From: Tropicibacter sp. R16_0 | Lineage (GTDB): Bacteria; Pseudomonadota; Alphaproteobacteria; Rhodobacterales; Rhodobacteraceae | Direction: 5' to 3' | Length of the DNA: 51,813 nucleotides | Assembly (NCBI RefSeq): GCF_017743935.1 | Contig: NZ_JAGHRE010000019.1 | Coordinates: 1-51,813 of the forward strand | Shown: piece after piece, positions 11,595-19,630 of the stretch | Numbering within the stretch: position 1 is the stretch's first letter | Layout of the letters: the number at the start of each line of letters is the position of its first letter | Notes under the pieces: model-generated | Databases searched by the model: none | What the model was told of the DNA's origin: nothing | What the model saw: the letters and a program-made list of their open reading frames with translations, nothing else | Position numbers and translations under genes: made by a program

Positions 11595-13028
11595 TCATTC
11601 AGCGGCGATTGCAGATGCAGCATCCAGCTTTTTCAGGATCGCCTCGGCGCAATCACGGCCGTCACGAATGGCCCAGACCACCAGGCTCGCACCGCGCACG
11701 ATGTCACCCACGGCATAAACGCCGTCCATCTCGGTCTCGCCGGTCTGAAACGCCGCCTTGACGGTGCCCCAACGGGTCACGGGCAGCTCTGGCTGACCAA
11801 ACAGCGTCGGCAGATCTTCGGGTTCGAACCCAAGCGCCTTGATCACCAGATCGGCCTCTTCGACGTAATCCGCGCCTTCGATCACTTCCGGAGCCTGACG
11901 ACCGGATGCATCCGGCTGACCCAGGCGCATTTTCTGCACCATCACGCCGGTCACGTTGTCGTCTCCAGTGAAGCCCTTGGGCGCACTCAACCACTCAAAG
12001 ATCACGCCTTCTTCTTCGGCGTTCTGCGTCTCGCGCTGCGAGCCGGGCATGTTGGCGCGGTCACGACGGTAGAGACACTTAACGGATGTCGCGCCCTGAC
12101 GGATCGAGGTGCGCACACAGTCCATCGCGGTGTCACCGCCACCTATCACGACAACCTTTTTGCCTTCGGCATTCAGGCGGCCATTGTCAAAATCTTCGAC
12201 CGCGTCGCCAAAGCTCTTGCGGTTCGATGCGGTCAAAAAGTCGATCGCCTTCTCGATGCCCGCCAAACCGCTGCCGGGCATGGTCAGATCGCGCGATTTA
12301 TAGACGCCTGTGGCGATGATCACCGCGTTGTGCTTCTCGCGGATTTCGGCAAATTTAGCTGCATCCACGTCGCAGTTCAGCTCAAACGTCACGCCGCCAT
12401 CTGCCAGCAGATCGTTGCGGCGCTGGACCACGTCTTTCTCCAGCTTGAAGCCCGGGATGCCGTACATCAACAAGCCACCCGCGCGGTCATAGCGATCGTA
12501 AACCGTGACCTGCACACCGGCCTTGCGCAGCATGTCTGCGGCGGCCAGACCACCGGGGCCCGCGCCGATGATACCAACGCTCTCGCTGCGTTCCTGGGTC
12601 GGAGCATTGGGCAGAACCCAGCCTTTTTCCCAGGCGGTATCGGTGATGTATTTCTCGACCGAGCCGATGGTGACGGTGCCGTGACCCGACTGTTCGATGA
12701 CGCAGTTGCCCTCACACAGACGGTCCTGCGGGCAGATGCGGCCACAGATCTCGGGGAAGGTGTTTGTGGCCTGGCTGGTGGCATAGGCCTCTTCCAGACG
12801 GCCCGTCGCGGTTAGGCGCAGCCAGTCGGGGATGTTGTTGTGCAGCGGGCAGTGCGACTGACAATAGGGTACACCACATTGGCTGCACCGGCTTGCCTGC
12901 TCTTCGGCTTTTGCCGCGGCGTACTCGGCATAAATTTCGTCGAAATCTTCCCTGCGTACAGTAGCGTCACGCTTTGCAGGCATGTCGCGGTCGATCTGGA
13001 CAAATTTTAGCATCGGTTGCTTGGCCAC
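11595..13028 (-). CDS. gltD: Glutamate synthase (NADPH), small subunit
   Basis: A 477-residue flavoprotein that passes electrons from NADPH to GltB. The N-terminal ferredoxin-like part has 'CSQCGVPYCQSHCPLHNNIP' and 'CGRICPQDRLCEGNC' for 4Fe-4S clusters. The FAD site is 'VGIIGAGPGGLAAADMLRKA' and the NADPH site 'KVVVIGGGDTAMDCVRTSIR'. The start is a GTG (MAKQPMLKF) with GGAG 9 bases upstream. The gene leads the glt locus, with a dyad about 63 bases before the start and a divergent uppP beyond. Confidence 0.97.
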   Translation of the reverse strand: MAKQPMLKFVQIDRDMPAKRDATVRREDFDEIYAEYAAAKAEEQASRCSQCGVPYCQSHCPLHNNIPDWLRLTATGRLEEAYATSQATNTFPEICGRICPQDRLCEGNCVIEQSGHGTVTIGSVEKYITDTAWEKGWVLPNAPTQERSESVGIIGAGPGGLAAADMLRKAGVQVTVYDRYDRAGGLLMYGIPGFKLEKDVVQRRNDLLADGGVTFELNCDVDAAKFAEIREKHNAVIIATGVYKSRDLTMPGSGLAGIEKAIDFLTASNRKSFGDAVEDFDNGRLNAEGKKVVVIGGGDTAMDCVRTSIRQGATSVKCLYRRDRANMPGSQRETQNAEEEGVIFEWLSAPKGFTGDDNVTGVMVQKMRLGQPDASGRQAPEVIEGADYVEEADLVIKALGFEPEDLPTLFGQPELPVTRWGTVKAAFQTGETEMDGVYAVGDIVRGASLVVWAIRDGRDCAEAILKKLDAASAIAAE

Positions 13029-13090
13029 GGGTCAAACTCCATGAATTGGCTACGTCGCGATTGTCTACAAGACGCCCGGCGACATTAAAA

Positions 13091-13105
13091 GTCAACTATG
13101 CTGAC
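13091..13105 (-). promoter_or_regulatory. Dyad GTCA-N7-TGAC upstream of gltD
   Basis: In the gltD direction the sequence reads AAAAGGTCAGCATAGTTGAC. It shares 15 of 20 aligned positions with the dyad at 11487-11505. The right half contains TTGAC, so it could overlap a promoter -35 element. The suggested role as a common glt operator is inference. Confidence 0.45.
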
Positions 13106-13163
13106 CTTTTTTCTAGATTTCTGGCATCGGTTTAGAATTTCAGAATAAAAAAGACAAGACTTT

Positions 13164-13180
13164 AGGTCCGACTCGGACCT
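13164..13180. promoter_or_regulatory. 17-bp perfect palindrome between gltD and uppP
   Basis: AGGTCCGA-C-TCGGACCT is an 8-bp inverted repeat with a single central base, too tight a loop for an RNA hairpin and therefore more like a dimeric protein site. It lies in an AT-rich divergent intergenic region, about 78 bases before uppP and 136 before gltD. Confidence 0.45.
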
Positions 13181-13257
13181 TATTATCGACTTTCTTTTTG
13201 AACCAAAGAACTTATACCCACTCTCAAGCCAACGTCGCCTGAAACGAGTTTCAAAAA

Positions 13258-14061
13258 ATGCCTCTGTTTCAACTACTTCTCATCGCACTGATTCAGGGAA
13301 TCACCGAATTCCTGCCCGTATCCTCATCGGGCCACCTGATTCTCCTGCCGGGGCTGACCGGGCTGACGGACCAAGGTCAGGTGATCGACGTGGCTGTCCA
13401 TATCGGCACTTTGGGCGCAGTTGTTCTCTACTTCTGGTCGGACGTAAAACTGGGCCTCCTGGGCCTTCCCCGCGCCTTGACCGGACGCATCGACACCGAT
13501 GGATCGCGCTTGGCCGCCGGGCTGATCATCGCAACAATCCCCACTGTCTTGTTCGGCCTTTTCCTGCATATCACCGGCCTCAGCGCCTCGCTGCGCTCGG
13601 TCGCCGTGATCGGCTGGACCATGCTGATCTTCGGTCTCATCCTGTATTGGGCTGACCAAACCGGGGCAGAGACCAAGACAACCCAGGACTGGGGCATAAA
13701 GGATGCGATTCTAATGGGGTTGTGGCAGGCGATCGCCCTGATCCCGGGCACCTCACGCTCGGGCATCACCATCACCGGAGCACGGCGCCTGGGGTACAAC
13801 CGCGAAGATGGTGCTCGCATCGCGATGCTGATGTCCATCCCCACCATCATTGCCTCAGGCACCCTGCTGGGCGCCGAGGTCGCGCTTCAAGCCGACGCTG
13901 CCACAGCGCGGGACGGAGCGATTGCAGCTGCCATGGCTTTTATATCGGCCCTGCTGGCGCTCAGCCTGATGATGCGCCTGCTGCGCAGCATCAGTTTCAC
14001 CCCATATGTCATCTACAGGGTGATCCTTGGAATTGTATTGCTAGTCTACGCCTACGCCTGA
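13258..14061 (+). CDS. uppP: Undecaprenyl-diphosphatase (BacA/UppP type)
   Basis: A 267-residue integral membrane protein that dephosphorylates undecaprenyl diphosphate so the lipid carrier can be reused for peptidoglycan synthesis. The two signature regions are present: 'GITEFLPVSSSGHLILLPG' near residue 15 and 'ALIPGTSRSGITITGARRLG' near 160. About seven or eight hydrophobic segments follow the family pattern. The ribosome binding site is weak. The gene is divergent from gltD and ends exactly against the converging NDUFA9-like gene (stops abut in TGATCA). Confidence 0.97.
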   Translation: MPLFQLLLIALIQGITEFLPVSSSGHLILLPGLTGLTDQGQVIDVAVHIGTLGAVVLYFWSDVKLGLLGLPRALTGRIDTDGSRLAAGLIIATIPTVLFGLFLHITGLSASLRSVAVIGWTMLIFGLILYWADQTGAETKTTQDWGIKDAILMGLWQAIALIPGTSRSGITITGARRLGYNREDGARIAMLMSIPTIIASGTLLGAEVALQADAATARDGAIAAAMAFISALLALSLMMRLLRSISFTPYVIYRVILGIVLLVYAYA

Positions 14062-15045
14062 TCAGGCCCGCAGATTCTTGGCCGAATCCTTGATGGCGTC
14101 GTACTGCCCCGATGGGCGGAATTTCCACAGATAATCGGGCAACACCGATTCCATGGTCGCAGGCTCGATCCCCAGATCTTCAAAGCCCCTGGCCCCCTCG
14201 GCAACAACATTGTCGCGCCCCAGATTGCGCACCTGATCACGGGTCAGGATGTTGTTGGGGAACAGCTGGAAAGAGACGAATTTCACGATGTCCAGCACAC
14301 CGGCCATGATCCGCGCCGCAAACATAGGCATGCCCAGGATCACACGGCGCCGGTGGATCACGTCCAGCATCACCTTCATCAACTCGCGGAAGCTGGCAAC
14401 CTCGGGGCCACCCAGCTCATAAACACCGCCTTCAGCTTCGCCCAACACACCTTTGACTGCGGCCTTGGCCACATCATCCACAAAGACGGGCTGAAACTTG
14501 GTTTCAGCGCCGACCAACGGCAGAAACGGGCTCAGACGCGTCATGCCGGCAAAGCGGTTAAAAAACTGATCTTCGGTCCCGAAAATCACTGACGGACGCA
14601 GGATCATCGCACCAGGCATATGCTCCAGAACAGCTGCCTCACCAGCGGCTTTGGTCTGCGCATATTCGCTGTTCGATTCCGCATCGGCCCCAATGGCCGA
14701 AACATGAACCATCCGCTCGATCCCCTCGGCTGCTGCCAAACGGGCCACACGTCCGGCCCCGTCGGACTGAACCGCGTCGAATGTGTTCTTGCTCAACTCG
14801 TTCAAGACACCCACGCAATTGACGACCGCATCCGCGCCTTTCATGGCCAACGCGACCGAGGCGTCATCACGGATGTTACACAGAATGGGCTCGACCTGGC
14901 CGACGACGCCATAGGTTTTGACATACATCGCTTCGTTCGGGCGACGAACTGCGACGCGAACACGCCACCCCTCATTGGCCATGCGCCGCGCAATATAACG
15001 ACCGACGAATCCAGACCCGCCATAAATGGTGACCATTTTCGACAT
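14062..15045 (-). CDS. NDUFA9-like NAD(P)-binding protein (atypical SDR)
   Basis: A 327-residue protein starting MSKMVTIYGGSGFVGRYIAR, with an AGGAG site 6 bases upstream. The TIYGGSGFVGRYIA loop is the glycine-rich dinucleotide-binding motif of extended/atypical short-chain dehydrogenases, and 'MVHVSAIGADAESNSEYAQT' contains the Ser-Tyr region. In alphaproteobacteria these proteins resemble the NDUFA9 39-kDa accessory subunit of respiratory complex I, which binds NADPH; a quinone or sterol-type reductase remains possible. It stands alone, tail to tail with uppP. Confidence 0.8.
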   Translation of the reverse strand: MSKMVTIYGGSGFVGRYIARRMANEGWRVRVAVRRPNEAMYVKTYGVVGQVEPILCNIRDDASVALAMKGADAVVNCVGVLNELSKNTFDAVQSDGAGRVARLAAAEGIERMVHVSAIGADAESNSEYAQTKAAGEAAVLEHMPGAMILRPSVIFGTEDQFFNRFAGMTRLSPFLPLVGAETKFQPVFVDDVAKAAVKGVLGEAEGGVYELGGPEVASFRELMKVMLDVIHRRRVILGMPMFAARIMAGVLDIVKFVSFQLFPNNILTRDQVRNLGRDNVVAEGARGFEDLGIEPATMESVLPDYLWKFRPSGQYDAIKDSAKNLRA

Positions 15046-15220
15046 GAGAGGCTCCTGTTGACTGAGACACAGTTCGATGTACCGCTCCAAGCCTTCGCAA
15101 ACAAGGTTCTAATATGCCGCAAAGGGACGCGTTGCCGTCAATTCCAGCGACGGCGTCTGCGGCATCCGGATGCTCTTTGGCAGGGGCATCAAAAAAGTTT
15201 CACAAAGTTCAAAAATCCGG

Positions 15221-15249
15221 TTGACGCCCCCCGCAGCTAAGCGTAAATC
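15221..15249 (+). promoter_or_regulatory. Sigma70-type promoter of tRNA-Leu
   Basis: TTGACG (15221-15226) and TAAATC (15244-15249) are separated by exactly 17 bases, placing initiation about 10 bases before the tRNA. The spacer is C-rich, as is the one at the tRNA-Lys promoter. Confidence 0.7.
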
Positions 15250-15265
15250 CCGCCCCACGACACCG

Positions 15266-15352
15266 GCCCAGGTGGCGGAATTGGTAGACGCGCTAGCTTC
15301 AGGTGCTAGTGTCCGTATGGACGTGGAGGTTCGAGTCCTCTCCTGGGCACCA
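15266..15352 (+). tRNA. tRNA-Leu (anticodon CAG)
   Basis: An 87-base tRNA with encoded CCA. The acceptor arms GCCCAGG (15266-15272) and CCTGGGC (15342-15348) pair fully. The anticodon stem is CTAGC/GCTAG around the loop TTCAGGT, giving anticodon CAG. A long variable arm (class II) and the T-loop sequence GGTTCGAGTCC confirm leucine. It reads CUG, a frequent codon in this GC-rich genome. Confidence 0.95.
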
Positions 15353-15661
15353 TTTCTCAAAATCATCATCGGAGAAAACCGCACACAAGCGGATGCTGAT
15401 CGGAGTCCTCTACCAAAGCCCATAGACCACTGCGATCTGTAAACGGGCAGACACCCAGACAGCCCCCTCTCAATGCCCTCAACTCACCACGAATGCGGGG
15501 ATGTCCGTTCGGGAATCAGCCCCTACGCAGAAATCCGATGAGCGAACACGCAAACGCCGCCAGAAACTGATTGGTGTTTTGAAAAAGGAAACCGCACACG
15601 AACACCGTGGCGCTAGATCAACGGCTCAGTGCAGTGTGATGATGTTCGGTTGATAAAGAAG
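15353..15661. other. 309-base gap between two tRNA genes, no gene seen
   Basis: I find no convincing reading frame, terminator or RNA structure. Two short similar stretches, AAACCGCACACAAGC near 15378 and AAACCGCACACGAAC near 15589, are the only repeats I notice, and no integrase or tRNA fragment accompanies them. Confidence 0.6.
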
Positions 15662-15737
15662 TGGTGAGCCGTGCAGGATTCGAACCTGCGACCCACTGAT
15701 TAAAAGTCAGTTGCTCTACCAACTGAGCTAACGGCCC
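15662..15737 (-). tRNA. tRNA-Lys (anticodon TTT)
   Basis: A 76-base tRNA on the minus strand including CCA. The acceptor stem GGGCCGT/ACGGCTC has one G-T wobble. The D arm GCTCAGTTGGTAGAGC, anticodon loop CTTTTAA (anticodon TTT) and T arm GCAGGTTCGAATCCTGC are all standard. Confidence 0.96.
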
Positions 15738-15864
15738 ACTCTTTTCTTCTGGATCTCTTCGATCCGTGGCGCTCTCTAAGACATTTTACCGGGAAGGTTC
15801 AAGGCCTTATTTTGCGCATCGTGTCGCTTTGTTTCCGGTGTTTCCGGCGACCCGATAGGCGGCC

Positions 15865-15893
15865 TAATTAGGGAGAGGGCGCGGGGGGGTCAA
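15865..15893 (-). promoter_or_regulatory. Sigma70-type promoter, probably of tRNA-Lys
   Basis: On the minus strand TTGACC and TAATTA are 17 bases apart with a C-rich spacer, like the tRNA-Leu promoter. It points toward tRNA-Lys but lies about 127 bases upstream, implying a long 5' leader on the precursor. I see no closer good match. Confidence 0.55.
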
Positions 15894-15949
15894 CCCCTTT
15901 TTTCCAGAATCTTTCCTCAACTCTGGATTCATCCCGAAACGACAGTTAT

Positions 15950-16792
15950 ATGCCCGCCATGCAACAGAACACCGACAGCAATTTGCCCTTTATGAAGATG
16001 CACGGGCTTGGAAACGACTTTGTCGTCGTGGATGCGCGCGTAGGCGACATCGCCATTACGCCCGCCATGGCAAAGGGAATCGCGCACCGTCAGTTCGGTG
16101 TCGGGTTCGACCAGTTGGCCGTGATCGAGAAGGGCGCAGGCGACGCCCATCTGGTGTTCTACAACGCGGATGGATCGACCTCGGCTGCCTGCGGCAATGC
16201 AACACGCTGCATTGCTCGGCACCTGATGGACGAGAGCGGCAAGACCGAGCTGCATCTGACCACCGACCGCGGCGATCTGTGGGCGCGTGAGGCCGGTGAT
16301 GGGCTGACGTCGGTGAACATGGGGCATCCACAGCTGGAATGGCATGAGGTGCCGCTTGCGCATGAGATGGACACTCTGCGCCTGCCCATCGACGGCGAAC
16401 CGACGGCGACCGGCATGGGCAATCCGCATTGCACGTTTTTTGTCAATGATGCCGAGGCCGTCGATCTTGCCGCCTTTGGTTCCTCGCATGAGCACCATCC
16501 GCTGTATCCCGAACGCACAAATGTACAGGTGGCCCAGATCGTGGGCCCTGATCACATCCGCATGCGCGTGTGGGAGCGGGGCGTGGGCATCACATTGGCC
16601 TCTGGCTCGTCTTCCTGCGCCACGGCTGTGGCCGCTGCCCGACGCGGGCTGACAGGGCGCTCTGTGCGCATTGATCTGGATGGTGGCACGCTGCATGTCG
16701 ACTGGCGCGACGATGGGGTCTGGATGACCGGGCCGACGATGCATGTCTTTACCGGCGCTTTCACCCGCGAATTCCTGGAGAGCCTCGCATGA
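15950..16792 (+). CDS. dapF: Diaminopimelate epimerase
   Basis: A 280-residue enzyme that converts LL- to meso-diaminopimelate for lysine and peptidoglycan synthesis. The motif 'FMKMHGLGNDFVVVDAR' opens the fold. The first catalytic cysteine is in 'NADGSTSAACGNATR' and the second in '[15 protein letters not shown]'. Two in-frame ATGs (15950 and 15959) are possible starts, and neither has a strong ribosome binding site. Its stop overlaps the mtaB start (ATGA), so the two genes form an operon. Confidence 0.96.
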   Translation: MPAMQQNTDSNLPFMKMHGLGNDFVVVDARVGDIAITPAMAKGIAHRQFGVGFDQLAVIEKGAGDAHLVFYNADGSTSAACGNATRCIARHLMDESGKTELHLTTDRGDLWAREAGDGLTSVNMGHPQLEWHEVPLAHEMDTLRLPIDGEPTATGMGNPHCTFFVNDAEAVDLAAFGSSHEHHPLYPERTNVQVAQIVGPDHIRMRVWERGVGITLASGSSSCATAVAAARRGLTGRSVRIDLDGGTLHVDWRDDGVWMTGPTMHVFTGAFTREFLESLA

Positions 16793-18045
16793 GCGCGCCC
16801 AAATTCACCACACTCGGCTGTCGCCTGAACGCCTATGAAACCGAAGCGATGAAAGAGCTGTCGCAGCAGGCGGGCCTGAAGGACGCGGTGATCGTCAACA
16901 CCTGCGCCGTCACCGCCGAGGCCGTGCGAAAAGCGCGCCAAGAGATTCGCAAACTGCGGCGTGAAAACCCCAACGCGCGCTTGATCGTCACCGGCTGCGC
17001 CGCCCAGACCGAGCCGCAGACGTTTTCCGCAATGGAAGAAGTCGACGCCGTCATCGGCAATACCGAAAAGATGCAGCCCGACACCTGGAAGGGCATGACC
17101 GCTGATTTCATCGGCGAGACCGAAACCGTGCAGGTCGACGACATCATGTCGGTCACTGAAACCGCCGGCCACCTGATCGACGGCTTTGGCACACGCTCGC
17201 GGGCTTACGTGCAGGTCCAGAACGGCTGTGATCACCGCTGCACCTTCTGCATCATCCCCTACGGCCGCGGTAACTCGCGCAGCGTCCCTGCGGGCGTTGT
17301 GGTGGATCAGATCAAGCGACTGGTTGATCGCGGCTATAACGAGGTCGTGCTGACCGGCGTTGACCTGACGTCCTGGGGCGCGGATCTGCCTGCCCAGCCA
17401 AAGCTTGGCGATCTGGTGATGCGGATCCTGAAACTGGTGCCGGATCTTCCGCGTTTGCGGATCAGCTCAATCGATTCGATTGAGGTGGATGAAAACCTGA
17501 TGCAGGCCATCGCCACCGAGCCGCGCCTGATGCCACATCTGCATCTGTCTTTGCAGCACGGCGACGACTTGATTCTGAAACGAATGAAACGCCGCCATTT
17601 GCGCGACGACGCCATCCGCTTCACCGAAGAGGCGCGCAAACTGCGCCCCGAGATGACCTTTGGGGCCGACATCATCGCCGGATTCCCAACAGAGACCGAG
17701 GCGCATTTCGAAAACTCTCTGAAACTTGTGACCGACTGCGACCTGACCTGGCTGCATGTGTTTCCCTATTCCAAACGCGAGGGCACCCCGGCCGCCAAGA
17801 TCCCCAACCAGGTCAACGGCAAGATCATCAAGGAGCGTGCTGCCCGCCTGCGCGAAGCAGGGGACAGACAAGTCGCGCAGCATCTCAAGGCGCAATTGGG
17901 CAAGACACATCATATCCTGATGGAAAACCCCAACATGGGGCGAACCGAGCAATTCACCGAAGTGCGTTTTGATGCGCCGCAGGTCGAGGGGCAGATCGTG
18001 CGCGCAAGCGTCGTTGGGATAGACGGCACTCAGTTGGTGGCCTGA
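16789..18045 (+). CDS. mtaB: tRNA t6A37 methylthiotransferase MtaB
   Basis: A 418-residue radical SAM enzyme that adds a methylthio group to N6-threonylcarbamoyladenosine-37 in tRNA. Its N-terminal domain supplies three cluster cysteines ('TTLGCRLNAYE', 'VNTCAVTAEA', 'VTGCAAQTEP'), and the radical SAM motif is 'CDHRCTFC' near residue 145. The 'GCRLN' N-terminus favours MtaB over MiaB. A C-terminal TRAM-like region follows. It overlaps dapF by four bases and ends 3 bases from a converging gene. Confidence 0.93.
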   Translation: MSAPKFTTLGCRLNAYETEAMKELSQQAGLKDAVIVNTCAVTAEAVRKARQEIRKLRRENPNARLIVTGCAAQTEPQTFSAMEEVDAVIGNTEKMQPDTWKGMTADFIGETETVQVDDIMSVTETAGHLIDGFGTRSRAYVQVQNGCDHRCTFCIIPYGRGNSRSVPAGVVVDQIKRLVDRGYNEVVLTGVDLTSWGADLPAQPKLGDLVMRILKLVPDLPRLRISSIDSIEVDENLMQAIATEPRLMPHLHLSLQHGDDLILKRMKRRHLRDDAIRFTEEARKLRPEMTFGADIIAGFPTETEAHFENSLKLVTDCDLTWLHVFPYSKREGTPAAKIPNQVNGKIIKERAARLREAGDRQVAQHLKAQLGKTHHILMENPNMGRTEQFTEVRFDAPQVEGQIVRASVVGIDGTQLVA

Positions 18046-18048
18046 CCG

Positions 18049-18747
18049 CTACCAGATCAGCGGCAAGATGCGATAGCGTCTGATTTGGCAATAGCTCTCA
18101 TACCCCGGCAAGGTGTCAAGCAGCATGCGTTCTTCAACGATGACGCGGACCGACAAGGCCAGGAATACCGGCACCAGCATCACCAGGCTGGCCGGCGATC
18201 CCAGCCAGAGACCAGCACCCGCCTGCATGATCAGCGCTGACAGGTACATTGGATGCCTGACAAGTGCGTATGGTCCCGAAACAACCACTCGCTGCCCGAC
18301 GCCGGATTGGTCTTCGACATTCAGGATCGCGAACTGATTCACGAAGATCACCCAAACGATCAAGGCAAAGCCTGCGAAGGCAATCCAACCGCCGATTGAC
18401 GCAACCCACGGCGCGGGCGGGGGCAGCAACTGCCAGACGAAAACATCCATCGGTACAAAAACAACCGACGCCAGCAGTGCAATCAGGATAACCACCGTCG
18501 CCCAGAAGTCCTCGGTCGGTTGCGCGGCGCTGAACGGGGGCGTCAAGCGCGCCTCTAGGCTTTTGGGGGCCAACCATGCCAGCATCACCGTCGCAGCGCT
18601 CACAAGTGCGCCATAGGTCAAGATCAGCTCGACCCCTCGTGCCCACATCCATGACCCGCTGACCAATCTCACCGGGCCGATTAGCGCGGCGTAGAGGACC
18701 ACAAGTTGCACGGCAACATTCAACAATCCACGGATCACAAGAGGCAT
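18049..18747 (-). CDS. ICMT/PEMT-like membrane methyltransferase family protein
   Basis: A 232-residue membrane protein with about six hydrophobic segments. The C-terminal part 'VSGPYALVRHPMYLSALIMQ' and 'EERMLLDTLPGYESYCQIRR' is the signature of the isoprenylcysteine carboxyl methyltransferase / phospholipid methyltransferase superfamily, where these residues bind SAM. In bacteria such proteins rarely have a known substrate. It lies just beyond the bc1 operon terminator, on the same strand, and converges on mtaB with a 3-base gap. Confidence 0.8.
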   Translation of the reverse strand: MPLVIRGLLNVAVQLVVLYAALIGPVRLVSGSWMWARGVELILTYGALVSAATVMLAWLAPKSLEARLTPPFSAAQPTEDFWATVVILIALLASVVFVPMDVFVWQLLPPPAPWVASIGGWIAFAGFALIVWVIFVNQFAILNVEDQSGVGQRVVVSGPYALVRHPMYLSALIMQAGAGLWLGSPASLVMLVPVFLALSVRVIVEERMLLDTLPGYESYCQIRRYRILPLIW

Positions 18748-18769
18748 TACCGACCCTACAAAGCAACAA

Positions 18770-18803
18770 AAAAACCCCCGGCACCTTGCGGGCCGGGGGT
18801 TTC
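18770..18803 (-). terminator. Intrinsic terminator of the bc1 operon
   Basis: AACCCCCGG and CCGGGGGTT arms enclose a short loop, with T tracts on both sides. It lies about 25 bases past the cytochrome c1 stop and separates that operon from the ICMT-like gene. Confidence 0.85.
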
Positions 18804-18826
18804 GATTACCAGAGCTTTGATCCGGA

Positions 18827-19615
18827 TCAGGCTTTCTTTTTGCCCTTGATCGGAGCCCAGAGGCGCTTGTTGGTCAGGTACAGCAGAACCGACAGCAAGG
18901 TCAGGAACAGCACACCGACAAAACCTGCCTGCTTGCGAGCCATCATCTTGGGCTCAGCCGTCCACATCAGGAAGGCCGAGACATCTTCGGACAAGTGGTG
19001 CAAATCGTTGGCGTGGCCGTCGATGAATTCAACCTGCTCGTCCGACAGCGGCGGCGCCATCGAGATCCAGCCACCCGGGAAGGCGGTGTTCTCATACAGG
19101 ATGGTGCCTGCTTCTTCTTTTTCCTTGCCGGTATAGCCGGTCAGCAACGAGGCGATGTATTCCGCGCCGCCCATACCTTTGACCAGCTGGTTGATACCCA
19201 GGCCGTAGGGGCCGTGGAAACCGGCACGTGCCTTGGCCATCAGGCTCAGGTCAGGAGCACCCAGAGCTGTGACGGCCGGGAAGTGGTCCGACGGGATCGC
19301 GGGGCGATCATCTTCCAGCTCTTCATCGTAGACCGAGAAGTTGTCAGCCGCGTAGGCACGCACCTGGTCCTCGGGGATGCCGGGGCCGTCTTCGTCCGAC
19401 AGGGTCCGCAGAGGGACGTACTGCAGGCCGTGGCAGGCTGCGCAAACCTCGGTATAGATCTGCAGACCGCGCTGCAGCTGGTTCTGGTCGAATGTGCCAA
19501 AGGGACCTTCGAACGAGAACGCGAAGTCCTCGATGTGCTGGTCGCCACCACCTGCCGCAATTGCTGCGACAGGGGCAAAGGCCAGAGCGGCACCTAGTAC
19601 AAGTTTCTTGAACAT
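18827..19615 (-). CDS. petC: Cytochrome c1 of the bc1 complex
   Basis: A 262-residue protein with a signal peptide ([20 protein letters not shown]). The haem c site is 'VCAACH' (Cys58, Cys61, His62), and the sixth ligand is probably the Met in '[14 protein letters not shown]'. One C-terminal membrane anchor ends '[18 protein letters not shown]'. It accepts electrons from the Rieske protein and passes them to soluble or membrane cytochrome c. It is the last gene of petABC, 15 bases after petB, followed by a strong terminator. Confidence 0.97.
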   Translation of the reverse strand: MFKKLVLGAALAFAPVAAIAAGGGDQHIEDFAFSFEGPFGTFDQNQLQRGLQIYTEVCAACHGLQYVPLRTLSDEDGPGIPEDQVRAYAADNFSVYDEELEDDRPAIPSDHFPAVTALGAPDLSLMAKARAGFHGPYGLGINQLVKGMGGAEYIASLLTGYTGKEKEEAGTILYENTAFPGGWISMAPPLSDEQVEFIDGHANDLHHLSEDVSAFLMWTAEPKMMARKQAGFVGVLFLTLLSVLLYLTNKRLWAPIKGKKKA

Positions 19616-19630
19616 GGGTTTCGGTCCCTC

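Noticed and set aside
15400-15430. GGAGTCCTCT resembling the tRNA-Leu 3' end, a possible attachment-site remnant
   Set aside because: The match covers only about ten bases, and no integrase or mobile gene is present.
15170-15442. 90-codon frame across tRNA-Leu
   Set aside because: It reads through the tRNA gene and has no ribosome binding site or recognisable protein features.
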